Program-made: the position numbers and the translations under genes | Part shown: piece by piece, positions 1-7,727 of the stretch | Numbering within the stretch: position 1 is the first letter of the stretch | Layout of the letters: every line of letters begins with the position of its first letter | Notes under the pieces: model-generated | Seen by the model: only the letters and a program-made list of their open reading frames with translations | The model's database searches: none | What the model was told of the DNA's origin: nothing | Source of the DNA: Geobacter sp. | Lineage (GTDB): Bacteria > Desulfobacterota > Desulfuromonadia > Geobacterales > Pseudopelobacteraceae | Assembly: GCA_009885845.1 (NCBI GenBank) | Contig: VFJW01000005.1 | Location: 1 to 64,000 of the forward strand | DNA length: 64,000 bases | Direction: 5' to 3'

Positions 1-2
1 AA

Positions 3-1661
3 TTTGCAGCGCTTTTCACTGAAAGTTTAAAAGATCGTCCCGAACGGGATAAAATCATAGAGGGAACTGTAGTGCGCGTGGATGTTGATACGGTCCTCGT
101 TGATATCGGCCTGAAATCCGAAGGTCACGTACCTATCGCCGAATTCCGGAATGCTGAAGGTGAACTGACGGTACAAGTCGGCGACAAGATTCGCGTTCTG
201 ATGACCCGTCAGGAGGGAAGAAAAGGATATGTACTTTCCAAAAAGAAAGCTGATTATCTTTCTGTCTGGGACAAAATCGGCGATGCCTGTCAGGAAGGCG
301 GCATCATTGAAGGCACTATTACCGGCAAGGTAAATGGTGGTTTTACTGTAGATATTGGCGGAGTTCAGGCGTTCCTTCCCTCTTCACAGGTTGATATCCG
401 TCCTTCATCAGACTCTGACAGCTACACAGGGCTGAAAGCAAAGTTCAAGGTTATCAAGATCAATCAGCGTCGTGATAATATCGTGCTGTCCCGTCGGGCG
501 GTTCTTGAAGATGAGCGGGCATCTATCCGCGACATTACTCTTGAGAAGCTCGAGGAAGGGCAGATCGTCGAAGGCACCATCAAAAATGTTACCGACTATG
601 GCGCTTTTGTCGATTTAGGCGGCGTAGACGGCTTGCTTCATGTCTCCGATCTTTCCTGGGGAAGAGTTGGCAAGCCGACTGATGTTCTTAAGCCCGGTCA
701 GAAGATTACCGCAAAAGTTCTCAAGTTTGACCGTGCCAAAGGTAAAATTTCGCTCGGTATCAAGCAGACTTTGACGGACCCCTGGCTTGATGTACCTGCC
801 AAATTTCCGATTGGCGATCGTGTTCGCGGCAAAGTAGTCAGTCTGATGGAATACGGTGCTTTTGTTGAATTAGAGACAGGTATCGAAGGCTTGATTCACG
901 TTTCCGAAATGTCCTGGACAAAACGGGTTCGCCGCGCAGCCGATCTTCTGAATATCGGTGATGAAGTTGAAGCGGTTATTCTCGGCATTGACATGGGGAA
1001 CCGTAAGATATCACTGGGCCTCAAGCAGGTTTCTGAAAACCCTTGGGCGACCATTGCTGAAAAATATCCCGCAGGCACCAGAATCGAAGGTCAGATCAAG
1101 AACATGACCGATTTCGGTATGTTTATCGGTATTGAAGATGGCATCGACGGTCTGGTGCATGTCTCTGATATGTCCTGGACCAAGCGCATCAAACATCCGG
1201 GTGATGTGTACGAAAAAGGGAGCCTTGTGCAGGCGGTTGTTCTGAAAGTTGATGTTGAAAACGAGCGTCTTTCACTTGGCATCAAACAGTTAGCGCCTGA
1301 TCCATGGAGCCTTGCACCGGATAAATACCGTGCCGGCGCCATCTTTACCGGAAAAGTTTCCTCCCTGACAGATTTCGGAGTATTCGTTGAACTGGAAGAG
1401 GGAATTGAGGGCTTGATTCATGTGTCTGAACTTTCCCGTGAAAAAGTAGCCTCCGCAAAGGAATTTGCGGCTGTTGGAGATAATCTTGAAGCGGTTGTCC
1501 TCAGTTGCGATCCAAAAGAACGCCGTATTTCATTGTCTATTAAATCGATGCACGTTGCTGTTGAAAAAGCCGAATTCGCGCAGTATATGGGTTCACAGGA
1601 AGGATCAACTTCAACGTTTGGTGATCTGCTGAAACAGGGCTTGAATAACAAGTCAAATTAA
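3..1661 (+). CDS. rpsA: 30S ribosomal protein S1 (5' end cut by window)
   Basis: Ribosomal protein S1 binds mRNA on the 30S subunit and helps unstructured and structured leaders reach the decoding site. The reading frame is open to the left edge and begins FAALFTESLKDRPERDK, so only a short N-terminal piece is missing; about 552 residues are visible. Six S1 OB-fold repeats can be seen. The first two are divergent (IIEGTVVRVDVDTVLVDIG and IIEGTITGKVNGGFTVDIG). The last four are canonical, with the GxF(V/I)..G.(D/E)GL(I/V)HVS(D/E)(L/M)S pattern repeated. The GTG at 72 is internal, not the start. It lies directly upstream of ihfB, an arrangement common in Proteobacteria. Identification is very secure. 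Confidence 0.97.
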   Translation, partial: FAALFTESLKDRPERDKIIEGTVVRVDVDTVLVDIGLKSEGHVPIAEFRNAEGELTVQVGDKIRVLMTRQEGRKGYVLSKKKADYLSVWDKIGDACQEGGIIEGTITGKVNGGFTVDIGGVQAFLPSSQVDIRPSSDSDSYTGLKAKFKVIKINQRRDNIVLSRRAVLEDERASIRDITLEKLEEGQIVEGTIKNVTDYGAFVDLGGVDGLLHVSDLSWGRVGKPTDVLKPGQKITAKVLKFDRAKGKISLGIKQTLTDPWLDVPAKFPIGDRVRGKVVSLMEYGAFVELETGIEGLIHVSEMSWTKRVRRAADLLNIGDEVEAVILGIDMGNRKISLGLKQVSENPWATIAEKYPAGTRIEGQIKNMTDFGMFIGIEDGIDGLVHVSDMSWTKRIKHPGDVYEKGSLVQAVVLKVDVENERLSLGIKQLAPDPWSLAPDKYRAGAIFTGKVSSLTDFGVFVELEEGIEGLIHVSELSREKVASAKEFAAVGDNLEAVVLSCDPKERRISLSIKSMHVAVEKAEFAQYMGSQEGSTSTFGDLLKQGLNNKSN

Positions 1662-1685
1662 TTCTATGTAGTGCCAGAGGGGCGT

Positions 1686-1964
1686 ATGACCAAAAGTGAA
1701 CTTATTGAAAAAGTTGTTCTGTCTCACGGGATTCTGAATCTCAAGGTATCGGAAATTGTTGTCAATACTGTTTTCGATTCAATTGAAGAAGCTCTTGTTT
1801 CCGGTGATAAGGTTGAAATCCGCGGATTCGGTAGTTTTACCATCCGCGAGCGTCTCGGTCGTGAGGCGAGAAACCCGAAAAGCGGAGAGGTTGTACGCAT
1901 CCCCTCCAAGAAGACCCCTTTCTTCAAAACCGGCAAAGAGCTTAAAGAACGGGTAAACTGCTGA
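1686..1964 (+). CDS. ihfB: Integration host factor beta-type subunit (HU/IHF family)
   Basis: A 92-residue DNA-bending protein of the HU/IHF family. IHF heterodimers bend DNA sharply and commonly assist sigma-54 promoters such as the one upstream of pilA here. The family signature is clear: GFGSFTIRERLGREARNP followed by KSGEVVRIPSKK, with the intercalating Pro in the beta-arm (RNP) and the C-terminal helix FFKTGKELKERV. I chose ATG 1686 because AGAGGGG lies just upstream; an in-frame GTG at 1671 would add five residues. It sits 24 nt after rpsA, the usual place for ihfB, which favours beta over alpha or HU. Confidence 0.9.
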   Translation: MTKSELIEKVVLSHGILNLKVSEIVVNTVFDSIEEALVSGDKVEIRGFGSFTIRERLGREARNPKSGEVVRIPSKKTPFFKTGKELKERVNC

Positions 1965-1986
1965 TTTACGTCCTGCTGGTTGCTGT

Positions 1987-2073
1987 GCCCGGATGGCGGA
2001 ACTGGTAGACGCAAGGGACTTAAAATCCCTCGGATTAACCTCCGTGCCGGTTCGATTCCGGCTCCGGGCACCA
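1987..2073 (+). tRNA. tRNA-Leu (anticodon UAA)
   Basis: An 87-nt class II tRNA with genomically encoded CCA. The acceptor stem pairs GCCCGGA (1987-1993) with TCCGGGC (2063-2069), followed by discriminator A and CCA (2071-2073). The anticodon arm AGGGA/TCCCT encloses the loop CTTAAAA, putting anticodon TAA at 2021-2023. The T arm contains GGTTCGATTCC. A long variable arm between the anticodon and T arms fits leucine tRNAs. Confidence 0.97.
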
Positions 2074-2103
2074 CTAACTATCTGATATTGCTAAGTTTTA
2101 TTC

Positions 2104-2136
2104 AGGGCGCCACTACCATGGTGCCCTTTCTTTTTA
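2104..2136 (+). terminator. Intrinsic terminator after tRNA-Leu
   Basis: The 5' arm AGGGCGCC pairs with GGTGCCCT (one G-T pair) across a loop of about 8 nt, and is followed by TTCTTTTT. It lies about 30 nt after the tRNA 3' end and would end the tRNA transcript. Confidence 0.75.
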
Positions 2137-2230
2137 CCTTGAAAAAATGCTGACGCAGATATTGACGCAAGTACTATGATAGTAAAAGCCCCTTGTGTTT
2201 AGCCGGACCTGAAGGTCCCTGCAACCTAAA

Positions 2231-2260
2231 GGTTACCAGTTCCGCCATCTGGGCACAGCA
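2231..2260 (-). repeat. Inverted partial copy of the tRNA-Leu 5' end
   Basis: Read on the minus strand, this 30-nt stretch matches the tRNA-Leu region at 1981-2010 at about 27 of 30 positions. The match includes six bases (TGCTGT) upstream of the mature tRNA. Similarity then fades, although a hairpin GGACCTtcAGGTCC (2204-2218 area) sits where an anticodon arm would be. No matching acceptor 3' strand follows, so it is not a functional tRNA. It looks like a duplicated, inverted remnant, perhaps from integration at the tRNA gene. Confidence 0.65.
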
Positions 2261-2403
2261 TATATAGTAAGCAGCATGACGTGCATGCTCTGATGAAGTT
2301 GAATTACGGGATTGATGTTGCCGTGAAGGTGCGAAACGATGAACCAAAAGAAAATGCTGGCTAATAACTCATACTCCGTATGTTGTACTCCAGAGTCTAT
2401 AGA

Positions 2404-2640
2404 CTACAATGATCTTGGCTTATCCGGCCCGACACGCTTTAACATCCCTTCCTTCCTCATTTAGTCCAAATGATACTTGATACCGTCTGCCGTAATTCTG
2501 ATTTCTGCGGCAAGCTCGGCACGACTGATTTTGGGCTTTCCAGTGATCAGCTCCAGAATTTTCTGGGTAGTTTTCTGGGAACTTTTCAGGGTAGTTTCAC
2601 CGACGCTTATCTCTGGACGTCTCTCCGAACTTTTAACTGG
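2404..2640 (-). pseudogene. Degraded winged-helix tail of a RecG/AlbA_2-type or Fic-type regulator
   Basis: On the minus strand, one frame reads from 2640 as KSSQKTTQKILELITGKP, ISRAELAAEIRITADGIKYH, LD. It then hits an in-frame TAA (2461-2463) and continues MRKEGMLKRVGPDK before the next stop at 2404-2406. This is the typical C-terminal winged-helix tail of ATP-binding AlbA_2/RecG-like regulators and of some Fic proteins, in which the recognition region runs on into KLK..G.L.RVGPDKGG. There is no start codon, no N-terminal domain and no preserved end, so it is a remnant. The 2137-2403 stretch holds the inverted tRNA fragment and nothing else I can recognise. Confidence 0.6.
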
Positions 2641-2737
2641 TTATCTGAAATTAATATTTGTGATTTCATGCCTGGGTTATAACTAAATAGCCATCGGAAA
2701 GCCTCTACGAGTGGGTATACACATTGATTCAGGCAAC

Positions 2738-2774
2738 TTGACTATGCGGTGAATATAAGTTATATTCACCGCAT
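2738..2774 (+). promoter_or_regulatory. Promoter with perfect 31-bp palindromic operator for the Fic gene
   Basis: A perfect inverted repeat occupies 2744-2774: the arm ATGCGGTGAATATAA, a central G, then the exact reverse complement. It overlaps a near-consensus sigma-70 promoter: TTGACT at 2738-2743, a 17-nt spacer, and TATATT at 2761-2766. Transcription would start only about 10-15 nt before the Fic start codon. A protein bound here would cover both the spacer and the -10. The obvious candidate is the winged-helix C-terminus of the Fic protein itself, giving autorepression; this is inference. Confidence 0.75.
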
Positions 2775-2786
2775 GAGGTGCGGAGA

Positions 2787-3908
2787 ATGCCGGAATATAT
2801 TTATACATTAACTGAATGGCCTGAGTTCCGTTGGAGTCAGGATGCCTTACTGCAACGTCTTTCTGTAGTACGTCACCGGCAGGGACGCCTGATCGGGCGT
2901 ATGGAAAGCATGGGGTTTTCTTCCCGGGCTGAAGCGGTATTGAATACCTTGACGCTGGATGTCCTGAAATCCAGCGAGATCGAGGGTGAAATACTCGAGA
3001 GGTCACTTGTACGCTCCTCCATTGCCCGGCATCTTGGTATAGACATCGGAGCTCTTGCCCCGGCTGACAGAAACGTTGACGGCGTGGTCGAGATGATCCT
3101 TGACGCCACCCGGAACTATGCACAGCCGCTGACAAAAGAAAGGCTTTTCAGGTGGCACTCATTACTCTTCCCCGAAAACAAACTCCGTCTGGGTAAAATC
3201 AAAGTCGGCGTCTGGCGGGATGACGTCGGCGGACCGATGCAGGTTATTTCTGGGCCATTTGGTCGAGAGAGGGTTCATTTCGAAGCACCGGCTGCTGAAC
3301 GAATCGGAAAAGAAATGGCGGCCTTTTTCGACTGGTTCAATAGTGACGACGGCATGGATCTCGTATTGAGAGCCGGGATCGCTCATCTCTGGTTCGTAAC
3401 CATTCACCCTTTTGAGGACGGGAACGGTCGCATAGCGCGGGCTATCGCCGACATGATGCTAGCCCGATCGGAGCAGAGCAGTCAGCGGTTTTACAGCATG
3501 TCGCTACAGATCAGGCAGGAGCGAAACGTATATTATCGTAGTTTGGAAGAGACTCAAAAAGGGACACTTGAGATAACAAAATGGCTGGAGTGGTTCCTGG
3601 ACTGTCTGGGTAGGGCAATTGACGAAGCAGCCGGAACGCTGGCAACCGTGACTAACAAGGCCCGTTTCTGGGAGTCTCACACCACGGTATCGTTTAACGA
3701 CCGGCAGCGTTTGCTGCTCAACAAACTTCTTGATGGTTTTGAAGGCAAACTGACTTCATCCAAATGGGCAGCATTGGCGAAGTGCTCCCAGGACACAGCG
3801 TTACGCGATATTCTCAGTCTGGTGGAATGCGGAGTTCTTGTAAAGGATTCCGCTGGTGGGAGGAGTACCAGCTATTCGCTGAGGGGGGTTGAATCGAGTC
3901 AGTTTTGA
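2787..3908 (+). CDS. Fic family AMP-transferase with C-terminal winged helix (DUF4172 type)
   Basis: A 373-residue Fic/DOC protein that probably transfers AMP (or a related nucleotide moiety) from a nucleotide to a target hydroxyl. An N-terminal DUF4172-like region covers roughly residues 4-85. The core motif HPFEDGNGRIARAI starts at His207 and has the complete catalytic HxFx(D/E)GNGR. The inhibitory motif S62SEIEG67 matches the class II pattern (S/T)xxxE(G/N), in which Glu66 would block ATP gamma-phosphate binding. The C-terminus (SSKWAALAKCSQDTALRDIL) looks like a DNA-binding winged helix. I chose ATG 2787 because GAGGTG is placed upstream; a GTG at 2778 is in frame. The promoter carries a perfect palindrome, so self-regulation is plausible. 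The target is unknown. Confidence 0.9.
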   Translation: MPEYIYTLTEWPEFRWSQDALLQRLSVVRHRQGRLIGRMESMGFSSRAEAVLNTLTLDVLKSSEIEGEILERSLVRSSIARHLGIDIGALAPADRNVDGVVEMILDATRNYAQPLTKERLFRWHSLLFPENKLRLGKIKVGVWRDDVGGPMQVISGPFGRERVHFEAPAAERIGKEMAAFFDWFNSDDGMDLVLRAGIAHLWFVTIHPFEDGNGRIARAIADMMLARSEQSSQRFYSMSLQIRQERNVYYRSLEETQKGTLEITKWLEWFLDCLGRAIDEAAGTLATVTNKARFWESHTTVSFNDRQRLLLNKLLDGFEGKLTSSKWAALAKCSQDTALRDILSLVECGVLVKDSAGGRSTSYSLRGVESSQF

Positions 3909-4036
3909 AGCTGTTTTTTCGCGTAATCATCAATTATATTCCTGAAAAACCGGAAGTGTCTAGAAAACTGGTGGCGATTCAGTTTGAGCAGAGAAGGTAA
4001 GAAGGAACATCCCACCCCAAGAAAACAGCAAAAATA

Positions 4037-4077
4037 AAAAGCCCACCAGAATCATTCGGTGGGCTTCTCTTTTTTTA
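4037..4077 (+). terminator. Intrinsic terminator, probably bidirectional
   Basis: AAGCCCACC pairs with GGTGGGCTT around a loop of about 11 nt and is followed by CTCTTTTTTT. An A-rich run on the 5' side would serve the minus-strand lipoprotein gene as well. It lies 130 nt after the Fic gene. The rest of 3909-4347 shows no gene I can support. Confidence 0.85.
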
Positions 4078-4347
4078 CAATATTTGATTACCTTTTAGGT
4101 TTTATACCGATTCACTTAAACGCGGGAATCGGAATACTTGTGATTCCTATGTCTGGTTCCACTCAGGTGGAGTCTCTTCTTGCATAATAAGTAAGCCCTC
4201 CTTTTGTTGATCTGTACTGCTTTCCATCTGATTTGATTATACCACTCGAAAATAAAAAAAACAGTCTGTGAAAAATATTTTTATAGGAGTACACTGCAAC
4301 GGTTGTAATTCAGTCCCACCTTCTGAGCTCCCGGAATCCTTGTTAAC

Positions 4348-4569
4348 TCATCGAGATTGTTTTTTGGAATCCTGCCTGCTCTTTTCATACTCGTCATAGC
4401 TCATATTCACCCTGTCAAGACACTGCTGAATCTGGGTCTGGCTGGGATTGTCATAGCATTTCCTTTTTTGCTCCTCCTGAAAACCGGTGTACCAGGCACG
4501 ATAGGTACACCCCTGTAATGAAGTGCAGATAACTAACGTCAACACCAATCTGCTGACAAACTGAATCAT
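4348..4569 (-). CDS. Small putative lipoprotein
   Basis: A 73-residue protein with a short positively charged start, a hydrophobic stretch and a lipobox LQGC with Cys21 as the lipidated residue. Signal peptidase II processing would leave about 53 residues, rich in charged and Gln/Asn residues (EEQKRKCYDNPSQTQIQQCL) and with two further Cys that could form a disulfide. A strong Shine-Dalgarno sequence (GGAGGGGAG) precedes the ATG. It lies directly downstream of the small membrane protein gene on the same strand, so the two are probably cotranscribed. I do not recognise a function. Confidence 0.7.
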   Translation of the reverse strand: MIQFVSRLVLTLVICTSLQGCTYRAWYTGFQEEQKRKCYDNPSQTQIQQCLDRVNMSYDEYEKSRQDSKKQSR

Positions 4570-4594
4570 GCTCCCCTCCGCTGGTAATCTTCAG

Positions 4595-4780
4595 TCAATC
4601 TTTCCAGTACACAAAAGACGATTTAATTGCCAGTATGAATGCTGCCAGCAGGATTATCCAGAAATACTCCATGACAAACTCATGGAAGAAAGCGCCGACA
4701 AGCATACCGAAAAACAGGCAACACCACTTCAGAACCACTACATCCCACCAATTCCATACGCTCGTTTTCAAAAATGTCAT
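4595..4780 (-). CDS. Small hypothetical membrane protein
   Basis: A 61-residue protein beginning MTFLKTSVWNWWDVV, with two hydrophobic segments of about 20 residues each and Trp/Phe-rich flanks, consistent with a two-pass inner membrane protein. I chose ATG 4780 because AGGGGTG lies seven bases upstream; a GTG at 4789 is in frame. It is followed at 25 nt by the lipoprotein gene. No family is recognised. The 4781-5225 region upstream is AT-rich and holds no gene or element I can support. Confidence 0.55.
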   Translation of the reverse strand: MTFLKTSVWNWWDVVVLKWCCLFFGMLVGAFFHEFVMEYFWIILLAAFILAIKSSFVYWKD

Positions 4781-5225
4781 AACAATCACCCCTGTAACAG
4801 TATAACCAAAATAGAGAAGAACGCTACCGGATCCTGCACTCGATTACACTTCTGAAACCAGCCAGAAATGGCTGAAATTCCTGTACGAATGAGCGACTGT
4901 GAAAGATTAAAATGTGACTAAGTAACTGTAATTTCGTGGGTGAAAGAGTATCAACAAAAAATGTTGATAAGCCTGTGGACTCTGTGGATATGTTTCAAAA
5001 ATGTCACATGAAATCTAGTGTCTTATCGGTTTGCACAGAGAATAGACAGGGCTTGTAACTAGCTGAAATGTCATGTCAATAGTTATTTGCAGTATGTAAA
5101 CAAATAAGCCAAAAACAGTCTGATTTCTGAAAAGCTAAAAAATAGGCAGCTTCCCTGCAACTAACGAAAAAACATGGCAAATAGTACCTCTCAGGAAAAT
5201 CAGCTTCTGGACTTTCATTAATCAT

Positions 5226-6179
5226 TCAAGGAGACGGTACTAATCCGCCATATTCTTTCAGAAGCAGCCCGAACCACTCCTGAATGAAAAGATCAATATA
5301 CTCCTGACTGATGGCACTGGAATGCGGCGTAATTACTACATTCGGCAACTTCCAGAGTGGTGAGGAAGTGGCGAGCGGTTCTACGGCAAAGACATCCAGG
5401 CCGGCACCTGCAAGAGGACCAGCAGTGAGTGCGCGAAGCAGATCTTCTTCCCGGTAGCAGTTGCCGCGCCCAAGATTGTACAAGTATGCCCCCTGTTTCA
5501 TGCTGCTGAAATGGTGTGCGGTAAAGATGCCGTCAGTTTCTACCCCTCCCGGCAGGACCAGGACTACGTGATCAGCGTGAGGGAGTTCCTTCTCCAGCCG
5601 GTCATAGGTAATGATCCGGTCAACGTCAGGATTTCCCTCTAATCCGGTAGTAGTACGCTTGACGGCGGTGATTTCCGCCCCGAAGGCTTTGAGCAGCCCG
5701 GCTATCGATTTCCCGAGCGCACCAAAACCGACTATAAGAACCCGCTGACTGAAGAGTGCGACATTCCTGTTGTAATCGAGGCGGCCCCAGACCACGTTTT
5801 TCTGATCTTCAAGAGACTTCCCTACCTGCCGGTTGAAGTGCAGCATGATCGCGAGAAGACTTTCCCGCATGATTCGGCCGTGGAAACTGCCGTAAAACGA
5901 CTTTACCCGGCCGGCCGGATCCGCTTCAACCCAGTCATGCCCGGCGGCCGGCGTGAACAGAGCATTCAGCCGGGGAGCGCGTTCGTACCAGGCGGATTTG
6001 AATACCCAGGCCAGAACGCAATCGGCTTCCGGGAGCTTGTCAAGGAAATCACGGGTATCAGCTGCGATAATAATACGCGTTTCCGGGAGGAACGCGCGAA
6101 TTTGATCAACATGACGTGGCTTGAGAGAGAAGGCATCCACGCTGTTTTGAAGATGAATGAGGAGGTTGTTTATTTTCAT
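5226..6179 (-). CDS. D-isomer-specific 2-hydroxyacid dehydrogenase (NAD-binding)
   Basis: A 317-residue cytosolic oxidoreductase of the D-2-hydroxyacid dehydrogenase family, which interconverts 2-oxoacids and D-2-hydroxyacids with NAD(P)H. The Rossmann fingerprint GFGALGKSIAGLL occurs mid-protein. The catalytic triad is visible in its usual places: Arg in LYNLGRGNCYREEDLL, Glu in LDVFAVEPL and His in VVITPHSSAIS. The N-terminal substrate domain is atypical and short, as in glyoxylate/hydroxypyruvate reductase-like members. It stands alone with no clear operon partners. The substrate cannot be predicted. Confidence 0.85.
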   Translation of the reverse strand: MKINNLLIHLQNSVDAFSLKPRHVDQIRAFLPETRIIIAADTRDFLDKLPEADCVLAWVFKSAWYERAPRLNALFTPAAGHDWVEADPAGRVKSFYGSFHGRIMRESLLAIMLHFNRQVGKSLEDQKNVVWGRLDYNRNVALFSQRVLIVGFGALGKSIAGLLKAFGAEITAVKRTTTGLEGNPDVDRIITYDRLEKELPHADHVVLVLPGGVETDGIFTAHHFSSMKQGAYLYNLGRGNCYREEDLLRALTAGPLAGAGLDVFAVEPLATSSPLWKLPNVVITPHSSAISQEYIDLFIQEWFGLLLKEYGGLVPSP

Positions 6180-6355
6180 GCAGGCACTTTACAATATGTG
6201 TGGGAGTTTATCAAGTTACGGGAATGACGACTTGAAATAACCGTTATCAAAGCACGCCGTAATAAATTATTCACTCTGTTTCAAATTGTGGTATATCTGT
6301 CCGCATATGCGTTATAGTGGATCTGCATCATAACCGAATTGAGAAGGAGGCAATT

Positions 6356-6463
6356 ATGAGCAAAGGTGAAGACAGTAAAAAAGCGGAAAAGAAAGCACCT
6401 GCCAAAACTCCGAAGGAAAAGAAGGCTGACAAGCAGATAAAAAAAGCGGAAAAAAAGAAATAA
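6356..6463 (+). CDS. 35-residue lysine-rich small protein
   Basis: A short gene starting ATG 6356 and ending TAA 6463, behind a strong ribosome binding site (AGAAGGAGG). The product is about 45% lysine, with Glu, Ala and Pro filling the rest (MSKGEDSKKAEKKAPAK), and resembles a histone-H1-like or Ala/Lys/Pro low-complexity tail. It has no membrane segment or fold I can name. The strong Shine-Dalgarno and free-standing position argue that it is translated; a nucleic-acid-binding role is only a guess. A possible -10 (TATAGT) lies at about 6313. Confidence 0.55.
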   Translation: MSKGEDSKKAEKKAPAKTPKEKKADKQIKKAEKKK

Positions 6464-6602
6464 GGTGTCTTGTCCGGGATGGTATTACTTGTGTTCCGCC
6501 CGGTTCGGCATGGTAAAAAAATCAGTGGCTTGTGATGATATCGCAGGCCATTGTTTTTTAGTTTTGCAGCAGTCGGCTCGAAATTGAGCCGAAAGGATCG
6601 TT

Positions 6603-7415
6603 ATGAGTATGAACAGATTGCCTGCTGAAAAAACAGCCGTACTCCGCTCAATTTTGTCTGACATGGGCGGCTGCGTGATCGGGTTTTCAGGCGGGGTTGA
6701 TTCGACCCTGCTGTTTGCCGTTGCGGCTGAAGTTTTGGGTAACCGGGCGCTGGCGGTTACTGCTACGTCGAAGACCTATCCGGAACGCGAGTTACATGAA
6801 GCACGCGAGCTGGTCGGACTAATTGGCGGCCGGCATCTGGTAATTGTTTCAGAGGAACTGGATATCCCTGAATTTCGCGATAATCCCCGCAATCGCTGTT
6901 ATTACTGCAAGAAGGAGCTGTTCGGTAAATTGAAGGTTATTGCCGATCAGGAAGGGCTTGCCTATGTGCTGGACGGCACCAATGTTGATGATGCCGGCGA
7001 TCACCGCCCCGGCCGGACGGCGGCGGCAGAGCTGCAGGTACGCAGCCCGCTGGAGGAAGCCGGCTTTACCAAGCAGGAGATCCGCGACCTTTCCCGTAAC
7101 ATGGGGTTGCCGACCTGGGACAAGCCCGCTTTTGCCTGTCTCTCCAGTCGTTTTCCCTATGGTACCGCTATTACACCCCTGCGGGTCGATCAGGTTGGTC
7201 TGGCTGAAGAATCGCTGCGGAGTCTGGGATTCCGGACGTTGCGGGTACGCTATCATGGGAGTGTGGCCAGGCTTGAGCTGGGAGAAGAGGAGTTTGAGCG
7301 GGCGACCGGAATCCTGCGGAACGAAATTGTCTCTGTGGTAAAAGCGGCCGGTTTTATCTATGTGGCACTCGATCTGCAGGGATACCGGACCGGCGCCATG
7401 AATGAAGAAAATTAG
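6603..7415 (+). CDS. larE: ATP-dependent sacrificial sulfur transferase LarE
   Basis: A 270-residue PP-loop ATP pyrophosphatase. LarE adenylates a carboxylate of the pyridinium precursor and donates sulfur while building the nickel-pincer nucleotide cofactor of lactate racemase-type enzymes. The PP-loop SGGVDST is near residue 30. The family motifs RCYYCKKELF, LDGTNVDD, HRPGRTAA and PAFACLSSRFPYG are all present; the Cys in the last is at the position of the sacrificial cysteine of the characterised Lactobacillus enzyme. GAAAGGA precedes ATG 6603. No larA, larB or larC is in the window, so its partners must be elsewhere. Confidence 0.92.
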   Translation: MSMNRLPAEKTAVLRSILSDMGGCVIGFSGGVDSTLLFAVAAEVLGNRALAVTATSKTYPERELHEARELVGLIGGRHLVIVSEELDIPEFRDNPRNRCYYCKKELFGKLKVIADQEGLAYVLDGTNVDDAGDHRPGRTAAAELQVRSPLEEAGFTKQEIRDLSRNMGLPTWDKPAFACLSSRFPYGTAITPLRVDQVGLAEESLRSLGFRTLRVRYHGSVARLELGEEEFERATGILRNEIVSVVKAAGFIYVALDLQGYRTGAMNEEN

Positions 7416-7460
7416 TATAATGCTGATCTATAGGTACTATCACTCAGGGAGGTTTTATCC

Positions 7461-7727
7461 ATGAAGAAAATTATGTTCGCAAGTCTGCTCGCTTTTGCTG
7501 CGTCTGCAGGTCCCGCCACGGCAGATGACGTAATTAAAATGAAGCGCGGCGTCGAATTCCCGCACAAGTTCCACCAGGAAACGATTAAAGACTGCACGAA
7601 GTGCCATGGAGCCGAGGCGCCGGGTAAAATTGCCGGATTCGGCCGTGACTGGGCCCACAAAAACTGCCGTGTCTGTCACACCTCAAGAAATCCGCGTACC
7701 GCGTGCCATGACTGCCATAAACTGTGA
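7461..7727 (+). CDS. Periplasmic triheme cytochrome c7-like protein
   Basis: An 88-residue protein with a Sec signal peptide (MKKIMFASLLAFAASAGPATA) and three heme c attachment motifs, CTKCH, CRVCH and CHDCH. Extra histidines (FPHKFHQ) can act as distal ligands, as in the c7/PpcA-like periplasmic electron carriers of Geobacter. A strong Shine-Dalgarno sequence (AGGGAGG) precedes the ATG. Its end overlaps the start of hrpB by 4 nt. A paralogue lies at the other end of hrpB (10310-10585). It probably shuttles electrons in the periplasm; partners are unknown. Confidence 0.88.
   Translation: MKKIMFASLLAFAASAGPATADDVIKMKRGVEFPHKFHQETIKDCTKCHGAEAPGKIAGFGRDWAHKNCRVCHTSRNPRTACHDCHKL

Noticed and set aside
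1724-2074. Minus-strand frame of 116 codons over ihfB and the tRNA
   Set aside because: It is antisense to two certain genes and contains no recognisable domain.
4900-5220. AT-rich stretch with TGTGGATAT resembling a DnaA box, a possible origin
   Set aside because: Only one near-match and no dnaA, dnaN or cluster of boxes nearby; the region is simply intergenic.
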